From JAVVHH01 sp963835135 (GTDB taxonomy: Bacteria > Pseudomonadota > Alphaproteobacteria > Acetobacterales > Acetobacteraceae), in NCBI GenBank assembly GCA_963835135.1, contig CAWIEF010000002.1, positions 62,001 through 126,000 on the forward strand: a stretch of 64,000 bases of DNA. The letters run 5' to 3'. The notes under the pieces are model-generated. The model saw only the letters and a program-made list of their open reading frames with translations. It ran no database searches and had not been told where the DNA came from. This document shows, one piece after another, positions 18,636 to 27,957 of the stretch (positions are counted from its first letter, which is position 1; the number at the start of each line of letters is the position of its first letter). The translations under genes and the position numbers were made by a program.

Positions 18636-20012
18636 TTACACGGCCGCGTCCATCAGCATCTGCCCTGCATCGCCAGCCCATTCTGCCTTGTATTTGGCCA
18701 ACCAATGCTCGGCCTGGGTGGGCTCCCCGGCCGCAACAGCTTGAATTGGGGTCAGGTAGGTCGCCTCGTCGAAGCCATTTGCATCCAGGCAAGCACGGCG
18801 ACGAAGACCTTCACCCGCGATCACGACTAAGTCACGAGCCAGGCGGCGCAACGTTCCGGTTCCAATTGGCGCATCCAGTGCGAGAGCGGGAACTATGGAT
18901 CGCAACCGAAGGTAGTTATTCCAGGGCAGTTCCCTCATGAGCGATTCTGCGGCCGAGAGTGCGACATCGTCGTACAGCAACCCGGTCCAAAACGCGCTTT
19001 GCGCCAACATCATGTCGGGCCGCCCAGCATCGGCGCCGCGCATCTCGAGAAACCGCTTGATCCGCACGTCGGTAAACGCCGTGGTCATGTGGTCGGCGAA
19101 ATCGCCGAGCGTCGCCCTGATCCCGGGCAGATCCGCAAGCCCGTTCGTCATGTAGCGCCGGAACGATTGTCCTGCCACGTCGTGATAGACGCCGTCGCGC
19201 AGCACGAAATACATCGGCACGTCCAACAGCCACTCGACATAGCGCTCGAAGCCGAACCCATCCTCGAACATCACGGGCGGCATTCCGGACCGCTCGTTGT
19301 CCGTATCGGTCCACACCCGGGCCCGGCTCGACAGGAAGCCGCTCGGCTTACCTTCGATGAACGGCGAGTTGGCGAACAGGGCCGTCGCTACCGGCTGGAA
19401 CGCGAGCGAGACGCGTAACTTGCGGACCATGTCCTGCTCTGACGCGTAGTCCAGATTGACCTGCACGGTGCAGGTCCGGGTCATCATGTCGAGCCCGAAC
19501 GAACCCTTGAGCGGCATGTAGCGACGCATGATGCCATACCGCGCCTTGGGCATGATCGGCATCTGGTCCCGCCGCATCGTCGGATGGAAGCCGAGCGGCG
19601 CGAACCCGAGACCGAGCGGATCGGCCGCGCGGCGCAAGTCGGCGAAATGCGCCTCAAATTCCGCCTTTGTCTCGTGCAGCGTCTGCGCCAGGCCGCCGGA
19701 GAGTTCGAGCTGCCCGGCCGGCTCGAGCGACACCGAGGCCGACGTCGCTGCGCCAAGACCCTTGAGCGCGATCGGCACGCCCCGCTCATTGATCGGTTCC
19801 CACCGGCCGGGCTCGGCAAGGCCGTCCAGCACGGCGCGAATCCCGTTCGGTTCGTAAGCCGGCGGCACACCACTGTCGCGACGGAAGCCGAATTTCTCAT
19901 GCTCGGTGCCGATGCGCCACTCGGCCTTCGGCTTGCAGCCCTCGGAGATGTAGTCAGCCAGTTGCTGCACCGACCCGATCGGCGTGTCGTCAACGTCGCC
20001 AGGATTGGACAT
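18636..20012 (-). CDS. gshA: Glutamate-cysteine ligase, proteobacterial/plant type
   Basis: A 458-residue enzyme of the alphaproteobacterial and plant GshA class, which makes gamma-glutamylcysteine, the first step of glutathione synthesis. Conserved blocks are EWRIGTEHEKFGF, SVSLEPAGQLELSGG, MPKARYGIMRRYMP, TCTVQVNLDYASEQDM and GFGFERYVEWLLDVPMYF. The frame is open to 20501, but the ATG at 20012 begins the family sequence and has AGAAGGAAA upstream. gshB is not in the window. Confidence 0.96.
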   Translation of the reverse strand: MSNPGDVDDTPIGSVQQLADYISEGCKPKAEWRIGTEHEKFGFRRDSGVPPAYEPNGIRAVLDGLAEPGRWEPINERGVPIALKGLGAATSASVSLEPAGQLELSGGLAQTLHETKAEFEAHFADLRRAADPLGLGFAPLGFHPTMRRDQMPIMPKARYGIMRRYMPLKGSFGLDMMTRTCTVQVNLDYASEQDMVRKLRVSLAFQPVATALFANSPFIEGKPSGFLSSRARVWTDTDNERSGMPPVMFEDGFGFERYVEWLLDVPMYFVLRDGVYHDVAGQSFRRYMTNGLADLPGIRATLGDFADHMTTAFTDVRIKRFLEMRGADAGRPDMMLAQSAFWTGLLYDDVALSAAESLMRELPWNNYLRLRSIVPALALDAPIGTGTLRRLARDLVVIAGEGLRRRACLDANGFDEATYLTPIQAVAAGEPTQAEHWLAKYKAEWAGDAGQMLMDAAV

Positions 20013-20190
20013 CGGGACGCGGGTTTCCTTCTCTGCTTCGACAATGGGCCGGCCGTCATGAGCAGCCCGGCCGGACGACAACAAGCCGGGCTGCGGGAGC
20101 CCGGCTCGGGGAGGCGAACACAACACTTTCGCGCCCGTCGGCGTCAAGGCAGGGTGGCTTGATAGCAGCCCACCGCCTATAGCCACGGCT

Positions 20191-21096
20191 GTGACGAGTT
20201 GGACCGACATCCCTGCCACCGGCTGGATCGCGCGGCTGCCGCCCAAGGCGCGCGCGTACGCCGTCCTGGGGCGCTTTGATCGGCCGATCGGTGCCTGGCT
20301 GCTGTTCCTGCCGGGCCTCTGGTCGATCTTGATGGCCCGGCAGCCGATGCAGCCCACGCTGCGGTTGCTGCTGCTATTCGGCATCGGCGCGATCGTCATG
20401 CGCGCGGCCGGTTGCGTGGTCAACGACATGTGGGACCGCGACATGGACCGCCAGGTCACGCGCACCGCCTCGCGCCCGCTCGCCAGCGGCGCGGTTCGCA
20501 TGCGCGAAGCAGCTGTCTTCCTGACGGTGCTGCTGGGGATCGGGCTGGTGATCCTGGTGCAGCTGAACCCGCTCGCGCGACTGCTCGGCGTCGTATCCCT
20601 GCTGCTCGTCGCACTCTATCCCTTGGCAAAGCGGGTCACCTGGTGGCCGCAAGCGGTTCTCGGGATCACCTTCTCCTGGGCTGCGCCGATGGGCTACGCG
20701 GCCGCGACAGGGGGCCTCGATGCCGCCGCTGCGGCGCTCTACGCCGGTGCGTTCTGCTGGATCCTGGGATACGACACCGTCTACGCGCATCAGGATCGCG
20801 AGGACGACGCGCTGATCGGCGTCCGCAGCACCGCCCGGCTGTTCGCCCGCTCGACCAAACCGTTCCTGGCAGCCTGTTACACCGCGACCATCGCGTTCGT
20901 CGCCCTGGCCGGCTTGCTGGCCGGCCTCGGTGCGACCTTCTACATCGCCTTGCTGCTCCCGGCCGCGCTGCTGGCCTGGCAGGCCAGCACACTCGACGTC
21001 GACGACCCGGCTGGCTGTTTCGCCCGGTTCCACCTCAATCGTGAAACCGGGCTGCTCATCGGCCTGGCCGTCTTGCTCGGTACCGCTTGGGCATGA
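20191..21096 (+). CDS. ubiA: 4-hydroxybenzoate polyprenyltransferase
   Basis: A 301-residue, multi-helix UbiA prenyltransferase with both Asp-rich motifs: NDMWDRDMD (substrate/Mg2+) and DTVYAHQDREDD. It attaches the polyprenyl tail to 4-hydroxybenzoate at the inner membrane for ubiquinone synthesis. The start is GTG. Its stop overlaps the methyltransferase start (ATGA), so the two are coupled. Confidence 0.95.
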   Translation: MTSWTDIPATGWIARLPPKARAYAVLGRFDRPIGAWLLFLPGLWSILMARQPMQPTLRLLLLFGIGAIVMRAAGCVVNDMWDRDMDRQVTRTASRPLASGAVRMREAAVFLTVLLGIGLVILVQLNPLARLLGVVSLLLVALYPLAKRVTWWPQAVLGITFSWAAPMGYAAATGGLDAAAAALYAGAFCWILGYDTVYAHQDREDDALIGVRSTARLFARSTKPFLAACYTATIAFVALAGLLAGLGATFYIALLLPAALLAWQASTLDVDDPAGCFARFHLNRETGLLIGLAVLLGTAWA

Positions 21097-21731
21097 GCCC
21101 GGCCGAGTTCGTGGCCGCTCACACCGCGATCGGCACGGCCCCGCTCGTCCCCGAGATCCGGCTGCATCTGGCCTTAGAGATTACCCCGATTTGGCAGGCG
21201 ACAGAGGCGTGGCTCGATCGTGAAGGCGTCGCCCCGCCGTTCTGGGCGTTCGCGTGGCCCGGCGCGCAAGCCCTTGCCCGCCGCGTGCTCGACGATCCCG
21301 CCCTCGTCCGCGGCCGCCGCGTGCTCGATTTCGCGGCCGGCGGCGGCCTGGCCGCGATCGCCTGCGCCATCGCCGGAGCCGATCCCCATACCGCTGAACT
21401 CGATCCGCTGGCCACTGCGGCGGCGCTGGCCAATGCCGCACTGAACGGAGTCGATCTCGCCGCGCACACCGGCGACCTCGTCGGCAGCACGGCGGGCTGG
21501 GACCTCATCCTTTGCGGTGACGTCTGCTACGAGGCGCCCATGACCCGGCACATCATGCCGTGGCTCCGCGCGCTGGCCCGCGACGCCGAAGTCTGGATCG
21601 CTGACCCAGGCCGCGCCTACATGCCGACGGGCGGGATGACGAAACTGGTGACCTACGACGTTCCGACGACGCTGGAACTCGAGGATCGCACCAGCCGCGA
21701 GACGACCATTTACCGCCTGCTCCCGGCCTGA
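21093..21731 (+). CDS. Class I SAM methyltransferase, ETFB-lysine methyltransferase-like
   Basis: A 212-residue Rossmann methyltransferase. It shows PFWAFAWPGAQALAR, the SAM motif VLDFAAGGGLAAIA, AELDPLA and DLILCGDVCYE. This layout is typical of the family containing mitochondrial ETFBKMT and bacterial homologues that methylate electron-transfer flavoprotein beta lysines; it is often labelled nicotinamide N-methyltransferase-like. The ATG overlaps the ubiA stop. The true substrate is inferred from family only. Confidence 0.8.
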   Translation: MSPAEFVAAHTAIGTAPLVPEIRLHLALEITPIWQATEAWLDREGVAPPFWAFAWPGAQALARRVLDDPALVRGRRVLDFAAGGGLAAIACAIAGADPHTAELDPLATAAALANAALNGVDLAAHTGDLVGSTAGWDLILCGDVCYEAPMTRHIMPWLRALARDAEVWIADPGRAYMPTGGMTKLVTYDVPTTLELEDRTSRETTIYRLLPA

Positions 21732-21746
21732 CGTTTCGGCCCGGCG

Positions 21747-22769
21747 CTAGGAGGCCGCGACGACTGCCGGTGACTCGGCTTCAGCGTGGCGCGAGCGCTG
21801 CTTGCCGACTGTACTCTTCAGCAACTCGGCATCGAGTTGCGCGCCGATCAGCACGACCGTGCTGGATATCCAGATCCAGGTCATGAACCCCACGACCGCG
21901 CCGAGCGACCCGTAGGTTTTGTTATAGTTGCCGAAATTGGCGACGTACCACGAGAACAGCACCGAGACGGCCATCCAGCCGAGCGTCGCGAACCCGCTTC
22001 CCCACGTGATCCAGCGCCACACCACCTTGGTGCGGCACGGACCGAAGCGGAACAGCACCGCGAGCAGGACGCTCAGGCCGAACAGCAGCAACGGCCAGCG
22101 AAGCCAGAATAGGACGGTATCGAGGACCGGCCCCAACCCGACGAACGCCAGCACCGCCGGCACGACGACGATGCCAGCCAGCGCCAGGACCATGAACACG
22201 ACCGTGCCGAAGGTGCACAGCAGCGTCAGCGAGGTCAGCGTGATGAAGCTTCGCTTCTCCTTGATGTCGTGCACCTGGTTGAGCGCATTGAACATCGCCT
22301 TCATCGCCTGGTTCGAAGTCCAGAGCGAGGTCGCAAGGCTGATGATCAGCGCCCAACCCAAGCCGCTGCTGGGGGTCGACGTCAGCGCTTTCAGCTCGTC
22401 GGTCAGCAACTGGGTCCCGCCGCCGGGCATGACGACCGACAGGGTATTGACCTGTTCGGAGATCGTCACCGGATCGGCGAACAGTCCGTAGAGGGCGACC
22501 AGCATCGCCATCCCCGGGAAGATGGACAGCAGCGTGTAAAAGGTCATGGCGGCCGCTTGCGTCATCAGATCGTTTTCCGACACCTCCGACAGCACGCGTT
22601 TGATCAGCGGCCAGGTCCCAGGCGGCGAGGCCGGGTTGGCGATGGTTCCGACGGCCGGTCCCTTCGCACGTTGCTTGCGGTTGGGCCAAGAGCTTCCGTC
22701 CTGCGCGACGAACAGTCCGACTAAGGCCAGGACAGCGAGAACGACCGGGTTTTCGAGTTTCGTCCGCAT
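21747..22769 (-). CDS. YihY/BrkB-family inner-membrane protein
   Basis: A 340-residue protein with about six transmembrane helices and the family signature QAAAMTFYTLLSIFPGMAMLVALYG near residue 75. Other conserved stretches are LGWALIISLATSLWTSNQAM and YGSLGAVVGFMTWIWISSTVVLIGAQLDAEL. The family is sometimes called ribonuclease BN in error; its function is unknown. An N-terminal hydrophobic segment precedes the core. GAGGG lies close to the ATG at 22769. It is convergent with the methyltransferase. Confidence 0.88.
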   Translation of the reverse strand: MRTKLENPVVLAVLALVGLFVAQDGSSWPNRKQRAKGPAVGTIANPASPPGTWPLIKRVLSEVSENDLMTQAAAMTFYTLLSIFPGMAMLVALYGLFADPVTISEQVNTLSVVMPGGGTQLLTDELKALTSTPSSGLGWALIISLATSLWTSNQAMKAMFNALNQVHDIKEKRSFITLTSLTLLCTFGTVVFMVLALAGIVVVPAVLAFVGLGPVLDTVLFWLRWPLLLFGLSVLLAVLFRFGPCRTKVVWRWITWGSGFATLGWMAVSVLFSWYVANFGNYNKTYGSLGAVVGFMTWIWISSTVVLIGAQLDAELLKSTVGKQRSRHAEAESPAVVAAS

Positions 22770-22837
22770 GCACACCCTCTTGCAACGCGACTTTGTAAGT
22801 CAGCGTGCACAGAATGGTTGCGCCGAATCCATGCAAC

Positions 22838-24034
22838 TCACATCGATGACATCACTGCCGGGCCAAGATCGGTCTGTTTGGCGGCTGGATGGGCCTGGTT
22901 GCGAAAGCGCAGCTCGCCATCCGGTGCGGCATCCGGGGTGCCGATCCCGAACAGTTCGAGGCGCGAGCAGCAGGTGATGGCGACGACGCCGCGCGCGGCC
23001 GGGTTGGTTAGGAATTGCCGCGCCTCGCCCTCGAGTTCGAGCTTCTCGCGCAGCAGGCGCCACTCGAGCCGGTCGGTGTCCTCGATGAACATCGCGAGAA
23101 TGCCGGGTCTCGTGCCGGTCAGGCGCTCCGGCGCGATCTCACCCATCCGCCGGCGCACCGCGGCGGCGACCTCGTTCTGCTGGCCGGCCCGCGCCGCGAG
23201 AACGAACAGCCCGCCATCGCCGGCCGAAACCGCGAGATGCGCCTCCGGCCCGAACTCCTCGCGCAGCCTGGGCATCAGCCCCAACTCGTCGGCTTGCGCG
23301 GCCGCCAGCATGAGCGGGTCCAAGCGCAACACGAGCGCCTCGTCGCTGTCGGCGCGCCGCTGCTCGATGAGCATCTGCGTGATCCGGCGATGCAGCGCGG
23401 GCAGAAGCCCGGTCTCCTCGGACCCAGGCAGTTTCAGGCCGAGTGGGAAGGTGAGTTTCAGCAGGTAGCGGCCGGGATGGGCGCGCAACCAGGTCTGCAG
23501 CTCCGGATCGATCTGGTCGACCAGCCGGAACCAGGCGCCCCGGTGCACGCCCCGCCCGTCCTCGGCGGATACCACGTCGCAGGCGATCTCCGCCTCGGCA
23601 TTGCCGCGCCGGATCATCAAGTCGAATGGCGCGCCATCCTCGAACCCGGCGAACCCTACCTCAAATTCGCGCGATCGATGCAGCGCGGCGGTCCGCATGA
23701 GGTGGAACGCCGGGATGAGGCAGTGGCCAGGCATGAGGGCCGAGGCGAGCGTAGCCCGCAACCGGGCGCGGCCGGGCGGAGACAGCTGCTCATGCAGGAG
23801 CACCGCATCCGTCGCGTAGCGGGCGATCTGTTGCTCCGCCTGGGTGAGGACGCGGATGGCCCTGCCGCGCGAGAGCCGGTCGATCACCAACTCGATCGCG
23901 TGGAACTGCAGCGCGCCCTTGCTCTCGCGCGTCGAGCGTGCGCCCCGAAGCGCGGCGGTCCGGGCCTCCCAGGCCCGGGTGCCACAAAAGCCGATGAACT
24001 CGGCCAGCGCTGCCGAAATCTCGCCTGGCCCCAC
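22838..24034 (-). CDS. Uncharacterised protein, possibly a degenerate PD-(D/E)XK-fold protein
   Basis: A protein of about 398 residues with no family I can name. It is soluble, rich in Arg, Glu and Leu, and has no signal peptide. A central segment (about residues 160-200) reads GAPFDLMIRRG...AEIACDVVSAEDGRGVHR. It resembles the D-x(n)-E-x-K strand pair of nuclease-like hypothetical proteins, with the lysine apparently lost. The C-terminal half has several helices and ends with LGPAVMSSM. The GTG at 24034 lies just after the aroC stop (TGA 24037-24039); the frame is open further into aroC (ATG at 24118), so the start is uncertain. It is the last gene of a leftward fabI-aroC unit. Confidence 0.6.
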   Translation of the reverse strand: MGPGEISAALAEFIGFCGTRAWEARTAALRGARSTRESKGALQFHAIELVIDRLSRGRAIRVLTQAEQQIARYATDAVLLHEQLSPPGRARLRATLASALMPGHCLIPAFHLMRTAALHRSREFEVGFAGFEDGAPFDLMIRRGNAEAEIACDVVSAEDGRGVHRGAWFRLVDQIDPELQTWLRAHPGRYLLKLTFPLGLKLPGSEETGLLPALHRRITQMLIEQRRADSDEALVLRLDPLMLAAAQADELGLMPRLREEFGPEAHLAVSAGDGGLFVLAARAGQQNEVAAAVRRRMGEIAPERLTGTRPGILAMFIEDTDRLEWRLLREKLELEGEARQFLTNPAARGVVAITCCSRLELFGIGTPDAAPDGELRFRNQAHPAAKQTDLGPAVMSSM

Positions 24035-24036
24035 GA

Positions 24037-25140
24037 TCAGTTCCGCGGGAGCCGTGCGAGCGCGGGTGCAGCCGGGTTCTGCGCCCGATGCCGCAGCAGA
24101 TGGTCCGCCAAGACACATGCGACCATTGCTTCTCCGACCGGAACCGCGCGGATGCCCACGCACGGATCATGGCGCCCCTTGGTTGCGATGTCCACGTCCG
24201 CCCCGCTCCGATCGACTGAGTGCAGAGAGGTCAGGATCGAGCTGGTGGGCTTGACCGCGAAGCGCACCACCACGGGCTGCCCGGTGCTGATGCCGCCCAG
24301 GACCCCGCCCGCATGGTTGGCGGAGAACCGCACCGCCCCGGCCTGCATGCGCATCTCGTCGGCATTCTCCTCGCCCCGCGCCGCGGCCGCCGCAAACCCA
24401 TCGCCGATTTCGACGCCCTTGACCGCGTTGATGCCCATCAGCGCACCCGCCAGATCGGCATCGAGTTTGCCGTAGATCGGCGCCCCAAGCCCGGCCGGCA
24501 CGCCGTCCGCCACCACCTCGATCACCGCGCCGACGCTCGACCCGGCCTTGCGGACCTCAGCCAGATCTTGCTCCCACAAGCGTGCCGTTTCGGCGTCCGG
24601 CGCAAAGAAGGGGTTGCGGTCCACTTGCGCCCAGTCCCAGCGCGCCCGATCGATCTTTCGCGCGCCGATCTGCACCAGCGCCCCGCGCACCCGGACCTCC
24701 TCGCCCAGCACGAGCCGCGCAACCGCGCCCGCGGCCACCCGGCTCGCCGTTTCGCGCGCCGAACTGCGCCCGCCGCCGCGATGGTCCCGCACTCCGTACT
24801 TCAACTCGTATGTGAGGTCCGCATGACCCGGCCTGAACTGCTGCGCGATCGCTCCATAATCCTTGCTCCGCTGATCGACGTTCTGGATCTCCAGCGCGAT
24901 CGGGGTGCCCGTGGTCCGGCCCTCGAACACGCCGGACAGGATACGCACGGTATCCGGCTCCTGCCGCTGCGTCGTGTAGCGGGACTGCCCGGGCCGGCGC
25001 CGGTCGAGCCAGGGCTGGATGTCGCTCTCCTCGAGCTTGAGCAGGGGAGGGCAGCCGTCGACCACGCAGCCGATTGCCACGCCATGGCTCTCGCCCCAGG
25101 TCGTGACGCGGAAGAGGTGGCCAAAGCTGTTGTGGCTCAC
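24037..25140 (-). CDS. aroC: Chorismate synthase
   Basis: A 367-residue enzyme, near the usual length, converting EPSP to chorismate with reduced FMN in the shikimate pathway. It contains GESHGVAIGCVVDGCPPL (first signature), the GHADLTYELKYGVRDHRGGGRSSARETASRVAAG region (second) and RHDPCVGIRAVPVGEAM near the C-terminus (third). The GTG start at 25140 overlaps the fabI stop (GTGA), showing coupling. The much longer open frame upstream is a shadow of fabI. Confidence 0.97.
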   Translation of the reverse strand: MSHNSFGHLFRVTTWGESHGVAIGCVVDGCPPLLKLEESDIQPWLDRRRPGQSRYTTQRQEPDTVRILSGVFEGRTTGTPIALEIQNVDQRSKDYGAIAQQFRPGHADLTYELKYGVRDHRGGGRSSARETASRVAAGAVARLVLGEEVRVRGALVQIGARKIDRARWDWAQVDRNPFFAPDAETARLWEQDLAEVRKAGSSVGAVIEVVADGVPAGLGAPIYGKLDADLAGALMGINAVKGVEIGDGFAAAAARGEENADEMRMQAGAVRFSANHAGGVLGGISTGQPVVVRFAVKPTSSILTSLHSVDRSGADVDIATKGRHDPCVGIRAVPVGEAMVACVLADHLLRHRAQNPAAPALARLPRN

Positions 25141-25982
25141 GGCTCCGCCACGTTGATGTCGGGCGCCGCCGGGTTCTTCATGCCGACGATGTGGTAGCCG
25201 CTGTCCACATGGTGCACCTCGCCGGTCACTCCCGAGGCAAGCGGGCTGAGCAGATACAGCCCGGCGCCGCCGACGTCGTCCAGCGAGGTATTCCGCTCCA
25301 GCGGCGAGTTGTACTGGTTCCAGCGTAGGATATAGCGGAAATCGCCGATGCCGCTGGCCGCCAGCGTCTTCATCGGCCCGGCCGAGAGCGCGTTCACGCG
25401 GATGCCCTGGCCGCCGAGATCGGCCGCCAAGTAGCGTACCGAACTCTCCAGCGCGGCCTTGGCAACGCCCATGACGTTGTAGTGCGGCATGACACGCTCG
25501 GCCCCGAGATAGGACAGCGTCAGCAGCGAACCACCCGCGCGCATCATCGGCACCGCCCGTTGCGCGACGGCGGTGAACGAGAAGCAGGAGATGTCCATGG
25601 CGGTCAGGAACGCCTGCCGGGGGGTGTCGAGATACTTGCCGCGGAGATACTGCTTGTCCGCCCAGCCGATCGCGTGCAGCACGAAATCGATCGTGTCCCA
25701 GGCGTTGCCGATCTGGTCGAACGCCGCATCGATGCTGGCATCGTCGCTGACGTCGCACGGAAACACGAGCTCGCTGCCGATGCCGCTCGCCAAAGGCCGC
25801 ACCCGTTTCTCGAGCGCGTCCCCCTGGAAGGTGAAGGCCAACTCCGCCCCTTGAGCGGCGCACGCGGCGGCAATCCCCCAGGCGATCGATCGCTCGTTGG
25901 CCACGCCCATGATGACGCCGCGCTTGCCCGCCATCAGCGTGCCGCTGACAGACCCGCTCATCGGTTGGGGCGCTTCTGGCAT
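25137..25982 (-). CDS. fabI: Enoyl-[acyl-carrier-protein] reductase, NADH type
   Basis: A 281-residue SDR with the FabI-specific layout: GVANERSIAWGIA cofactor loop, SISCFSF-like DISCFSFTAVAQ, and the Tyr-x6-Tyr-x6-Lys catalytic set in SYLGAERVMPHYNVMGVAK. A further motif is AGPMKTLAASGI. It reduces enoyl-ACP in the last step of each fatty-acid elongation cycle. The ATG at 25982 has AAGG upstream; the open frame starts earlier (26036), and a later ATG at residue 8 is also possible. It is first in the unit with aroC. Confidence 0.95.
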   Translation of the reverse strand: MPEAPQPMSGSVSGTLMAGKRGVIMGVANERSIAWGIAAACAAQGAELAFTFQGDALEKRVRPLASGIGSELVFPCDVSDDASIDAAFDQIGNAWDTIDFVLHAIGWADKQYLRGKYLDTPRQAFLTAMDISCFSFTAVAQRAVPMMRAGGSLLTLSYLGAERVMPHYNVMGVAKAALESSVRYLAADLGGQGIRVNALSAGPMKTLAASGIGDFRYILRWNQYNSPLERNTSLDDVGGAGLYLLSPLASGVTGEVHHVDSGYHIVGMKNPAAPDINVAEP

Positions 25983-26106
25983 GGGGGAAGGTACCTTGCA
26001 GTCGGACAGGCGGGCGTGGTGACACAGCCGAGACACGAGGGAAAGGGGTTACGACTTCCGCCCAACGTCATAGGTTCCATCGATCACCGTTCGCCGCGAG
26101 GTTTCC

Positions 26107-26736
26107 ATGCCCGACACCGCCCTGCCGCACGCTCCGACGCCGTCTGCCGGCATCCCGGACGTGGCCGACCCATTCCGGCTATTCGAGGCGTGGATGGAGG
26201 CCGCGAAAGCCAGCGAGCCGAACGATCCCAACGCTCTCGCCCTGGCCACCGCCACGCCCGACGGCCGCCCGTCCGTCCGCATGGTCCTCCTGAAGGGCGT
26301 CGACGACGGGGGCTTCGTCTTCTACACCAACTACGAAAGCCGCAAGGGAGGTGAGCTGCAAGCCAACCCGCATGCCGCCCTGCTGTTTCATTGGAAGAGT
26401 CTGCGCCGCCAGGTCCGCGTCGAGGGGCCGGCAAGCCCCGTGACCGACGCCGAGGCCGACGCCTATTTCGCCTCTCGCGCCCGCATGTCCCGCCTTGGCG
26501 CGATCGCGTCGGACCAGTCGCGCCCCCTGCCGTCGCGCGCCGAGTTCGAACGCCGGGTCGAAGCGCTCGACGCGCAGTATCCCGGCGATGCGATCCCGCG
26601 GCCGGTCCATTGGTCCGGGTTCCGGGTCGTGCCGGAGAGCATCGAGTTCTGGCAGGACATGCCGTTCCGCCTGCATGACCGCCGGGTGTTCACGCGCGAC
26701 GGCCAGGGCTGGCGCAAGACCGCGCTGTATCCGTGA
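26107..26736 (+). CDS. pdxH: Pyridoxamine 5'-phosphate oxidase
   Basis: A 209-residue FMN enzyme of the PdxH family that forms pyridoxal 5'-phosphate. The FMN/substrate region is GRPSVRMVLLKGVDDGGFVFYTNYESRKG, then HWKSLRRQVRVEG. The C-terminal signature is RLHDRRVFTRDGQGWRKTALYP. It is divergent from fabI with a 124-base gap between start codons. Confidence 0.96.
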   Translation: MPDTALPHAPTPSAGIPDVADPFRLFEAWMEAAKASEPNDPNALALATATPDGRPSVRMVLLKGVDDGGFVFYTNYESRKGGELQANPHAALLFHWKSLRRQVRVEGPASPVTDAEADAYFASRARMSRLGAIASDQSRPLPSRAEFERRVEALDAQYPGDAIPRPVHWSGFRVVPESIEFWQDMPFRLHDRRVFTRDGQGWRKTALYP

Positions 26737-26783
26737 GCCGGGCGCCTGCTATGACGCTCGCAAACTAACGCCGGAGGGATGTC

Positions 26784-27644
26784 ATGCCAATTCGCAGATT
26801 GCTCCTGCCGCTCACGGGCACCGCCGCAGGTGAAGCCGCCCTGACCAGCGCGCTGCTGGTCGCCCGCATGTGGAACGCACATCTCACCGCGCTGCACGTG
26901 CGCATCGACAGCCGCGACGTCGCGCCGCTGGCCGGCGAGGGCCTGTCCGGCGCGATGATCGAGGAGATGATGTCGGCCACCGAAAAAGAGAGCAGCGAGC
27001 GCAGCGACGCCGTCCGCAGCATGTTCCAGCGCTTCGTCGCGCAACATGGCGTCACCGTCGCCGAACCGACGGCCCGGGGCGCCACGGCAAATTTCCATGG
27101 CGTGACCGGCCGAGAGGAGGACCTCGTCGCCCAACTCGCCCGTTTGGCCGACCTGACGGTGGTTCCGCATCCGGAGGCGGGCGACGACGTCAGCAGCAGC
27201 GACGCGCTGCATGCCGTGCTGTTCGACAGCGGGCGCCCCGTGCTGATCGCGCCACGGAAAGCGCCGGCTGCGATCGGGACCCGGATCTGCATCGCCTGGA
27301 ACGGCAGCGCGGAGAGCGCGGCGGCCGTTCAGGCGGCGATCCCCTGGATGCAGCGGGCCGAGGTCGTCCGCATCCTGTATTCCGACGACTATCAGCGGCG
27401 CGGACCCGGCGCCTCGGAGGTCGTCAGCTATCTCGCGCTGCACGACATCCAGGCCGAAACCTTCAAGTTCAAGAGCATCGACCGGGAGGTCGGCAAGGGG
27501 CTGCTTGCGGCGGCCAACGAGTTCGGCGCCGATCTGATGGCGATGGGCGCCTACTCGCATTCCCGCATCCGCCAGCTCATCCTCGGCGGCGTGACCCGGC
27601 ATGTGCTGGAGCGCGCCACCATCCCGGTCATGATGAACCGCTGA
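26784..27644 (+). CDS. Universal stress protein with two Usp domains
   Basis: A 286-residue protein made of two UspA-like halves: residues 1-150 (MPIRRLLLPLTGTAAGEAAL) and 155-286 (GTRICIAWNGSAESAAAVQAA). Only the second half keeps a nucleotide-binding-like loop, MGAYSHSRIRQLILGGVTRHVL. Tandem Usp proteins of this kind are common stress proteins in alphaproteobacteria. Ribosome site CGGAGG lies upstream. The ligand and trigger are unknown. Confidence 0.9.
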   Translation: MPIRRLLLPLTGTAAGEAALTSALLVARMWNAHLTALHVRIDSRDVAPLAGEGLSGAMIEEMMSATEKESSERSDAVRSMFQRFVAQHGVTVAEPTARGATANFHGVTGREEDLVAQLARLADLTVVPHPEAGDDVSSSDALHAVLFDSGRPVLIAPRKAPAAIGTRICIAWNGSAESAAAVQAAIPWMQRAEVVRILYSDDYQRRGPGASEVVSYLALHDIQAETFKFKSIDREVGKGLLAAANEFGADLMAMGAYSHSRIRQLILGGVTRHVLERATIPVMMNR

Positions 27645-27679
27645 GCGAAACCGGACACGCCGCCTTACGTTCTACTCAC

Positions 27680-27823
27680 ATGGACACGAGCGATCTCGAC
27701 GATGGCGATCTGTGCGAGCTTGACCGCCTGATCAACGACCCGGACGTGCCGATGCAGGCATCGCGCGTGTGGGAACTGTTGGAGAAGGTCTCGTCGCGCT
27801 CGCCGCAACAACAGGGCTCATAG
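27680..27823 (+). CDS. Small conserved-looking acidic protein (47 residues)
   Basis: MDTSDLDDGDLCELDRLINDPDVPMQASRVWELLEKVSS... is acidic and helical. The segment LDRLINDPDVPM-x5-VWELL looks like short alphaproteobacterial proteins that databases label peptide chain release factor-like, though it carries no release-factor motif (no GGQ). The ATG is 35 bases after the Usp stop on the same strand, so it may be cotranscribed. Its function is unknown. Confidence 0.55.
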   Translation: MDTSDLDDGDLCELDRLINDPDVPMQASRVWELLEKVSSRSPQQQGS

Positions 27824-27830
27824 GCGGGGT

Positions 27831-27907
27831 TGGTCGGGGCGAGAGGATTCGAACCTCCGGCCTCCTGCTCCCAAAGCAGGCGTACTACCAGGCTGTACTA
27901 CACCCCG
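27831..27907 (-). tRNA. tRNA-Pro (anticodon TGG)
   Basis: On the minus strand a full cloverleaf can be folded. The acceptor stem is CGGGGTG paired with CGCCCCG (one G-U). The anticodon arm is CCTGC-TTTGGGA-GCAGG with anticodon TGG, and the T arm is CCGGAGGTTCGAATCCTC... The 3' CCA is encoded (27831-27833). The TGG anticodon reads CCA and, by wobble, other proline codons. Confidence 0.96.
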
Positions 27908-27957
27908 GACCACGCCCTTCCTATGGAGCGGTCCGGGTGCGCGCGCAAGCGTCGACC

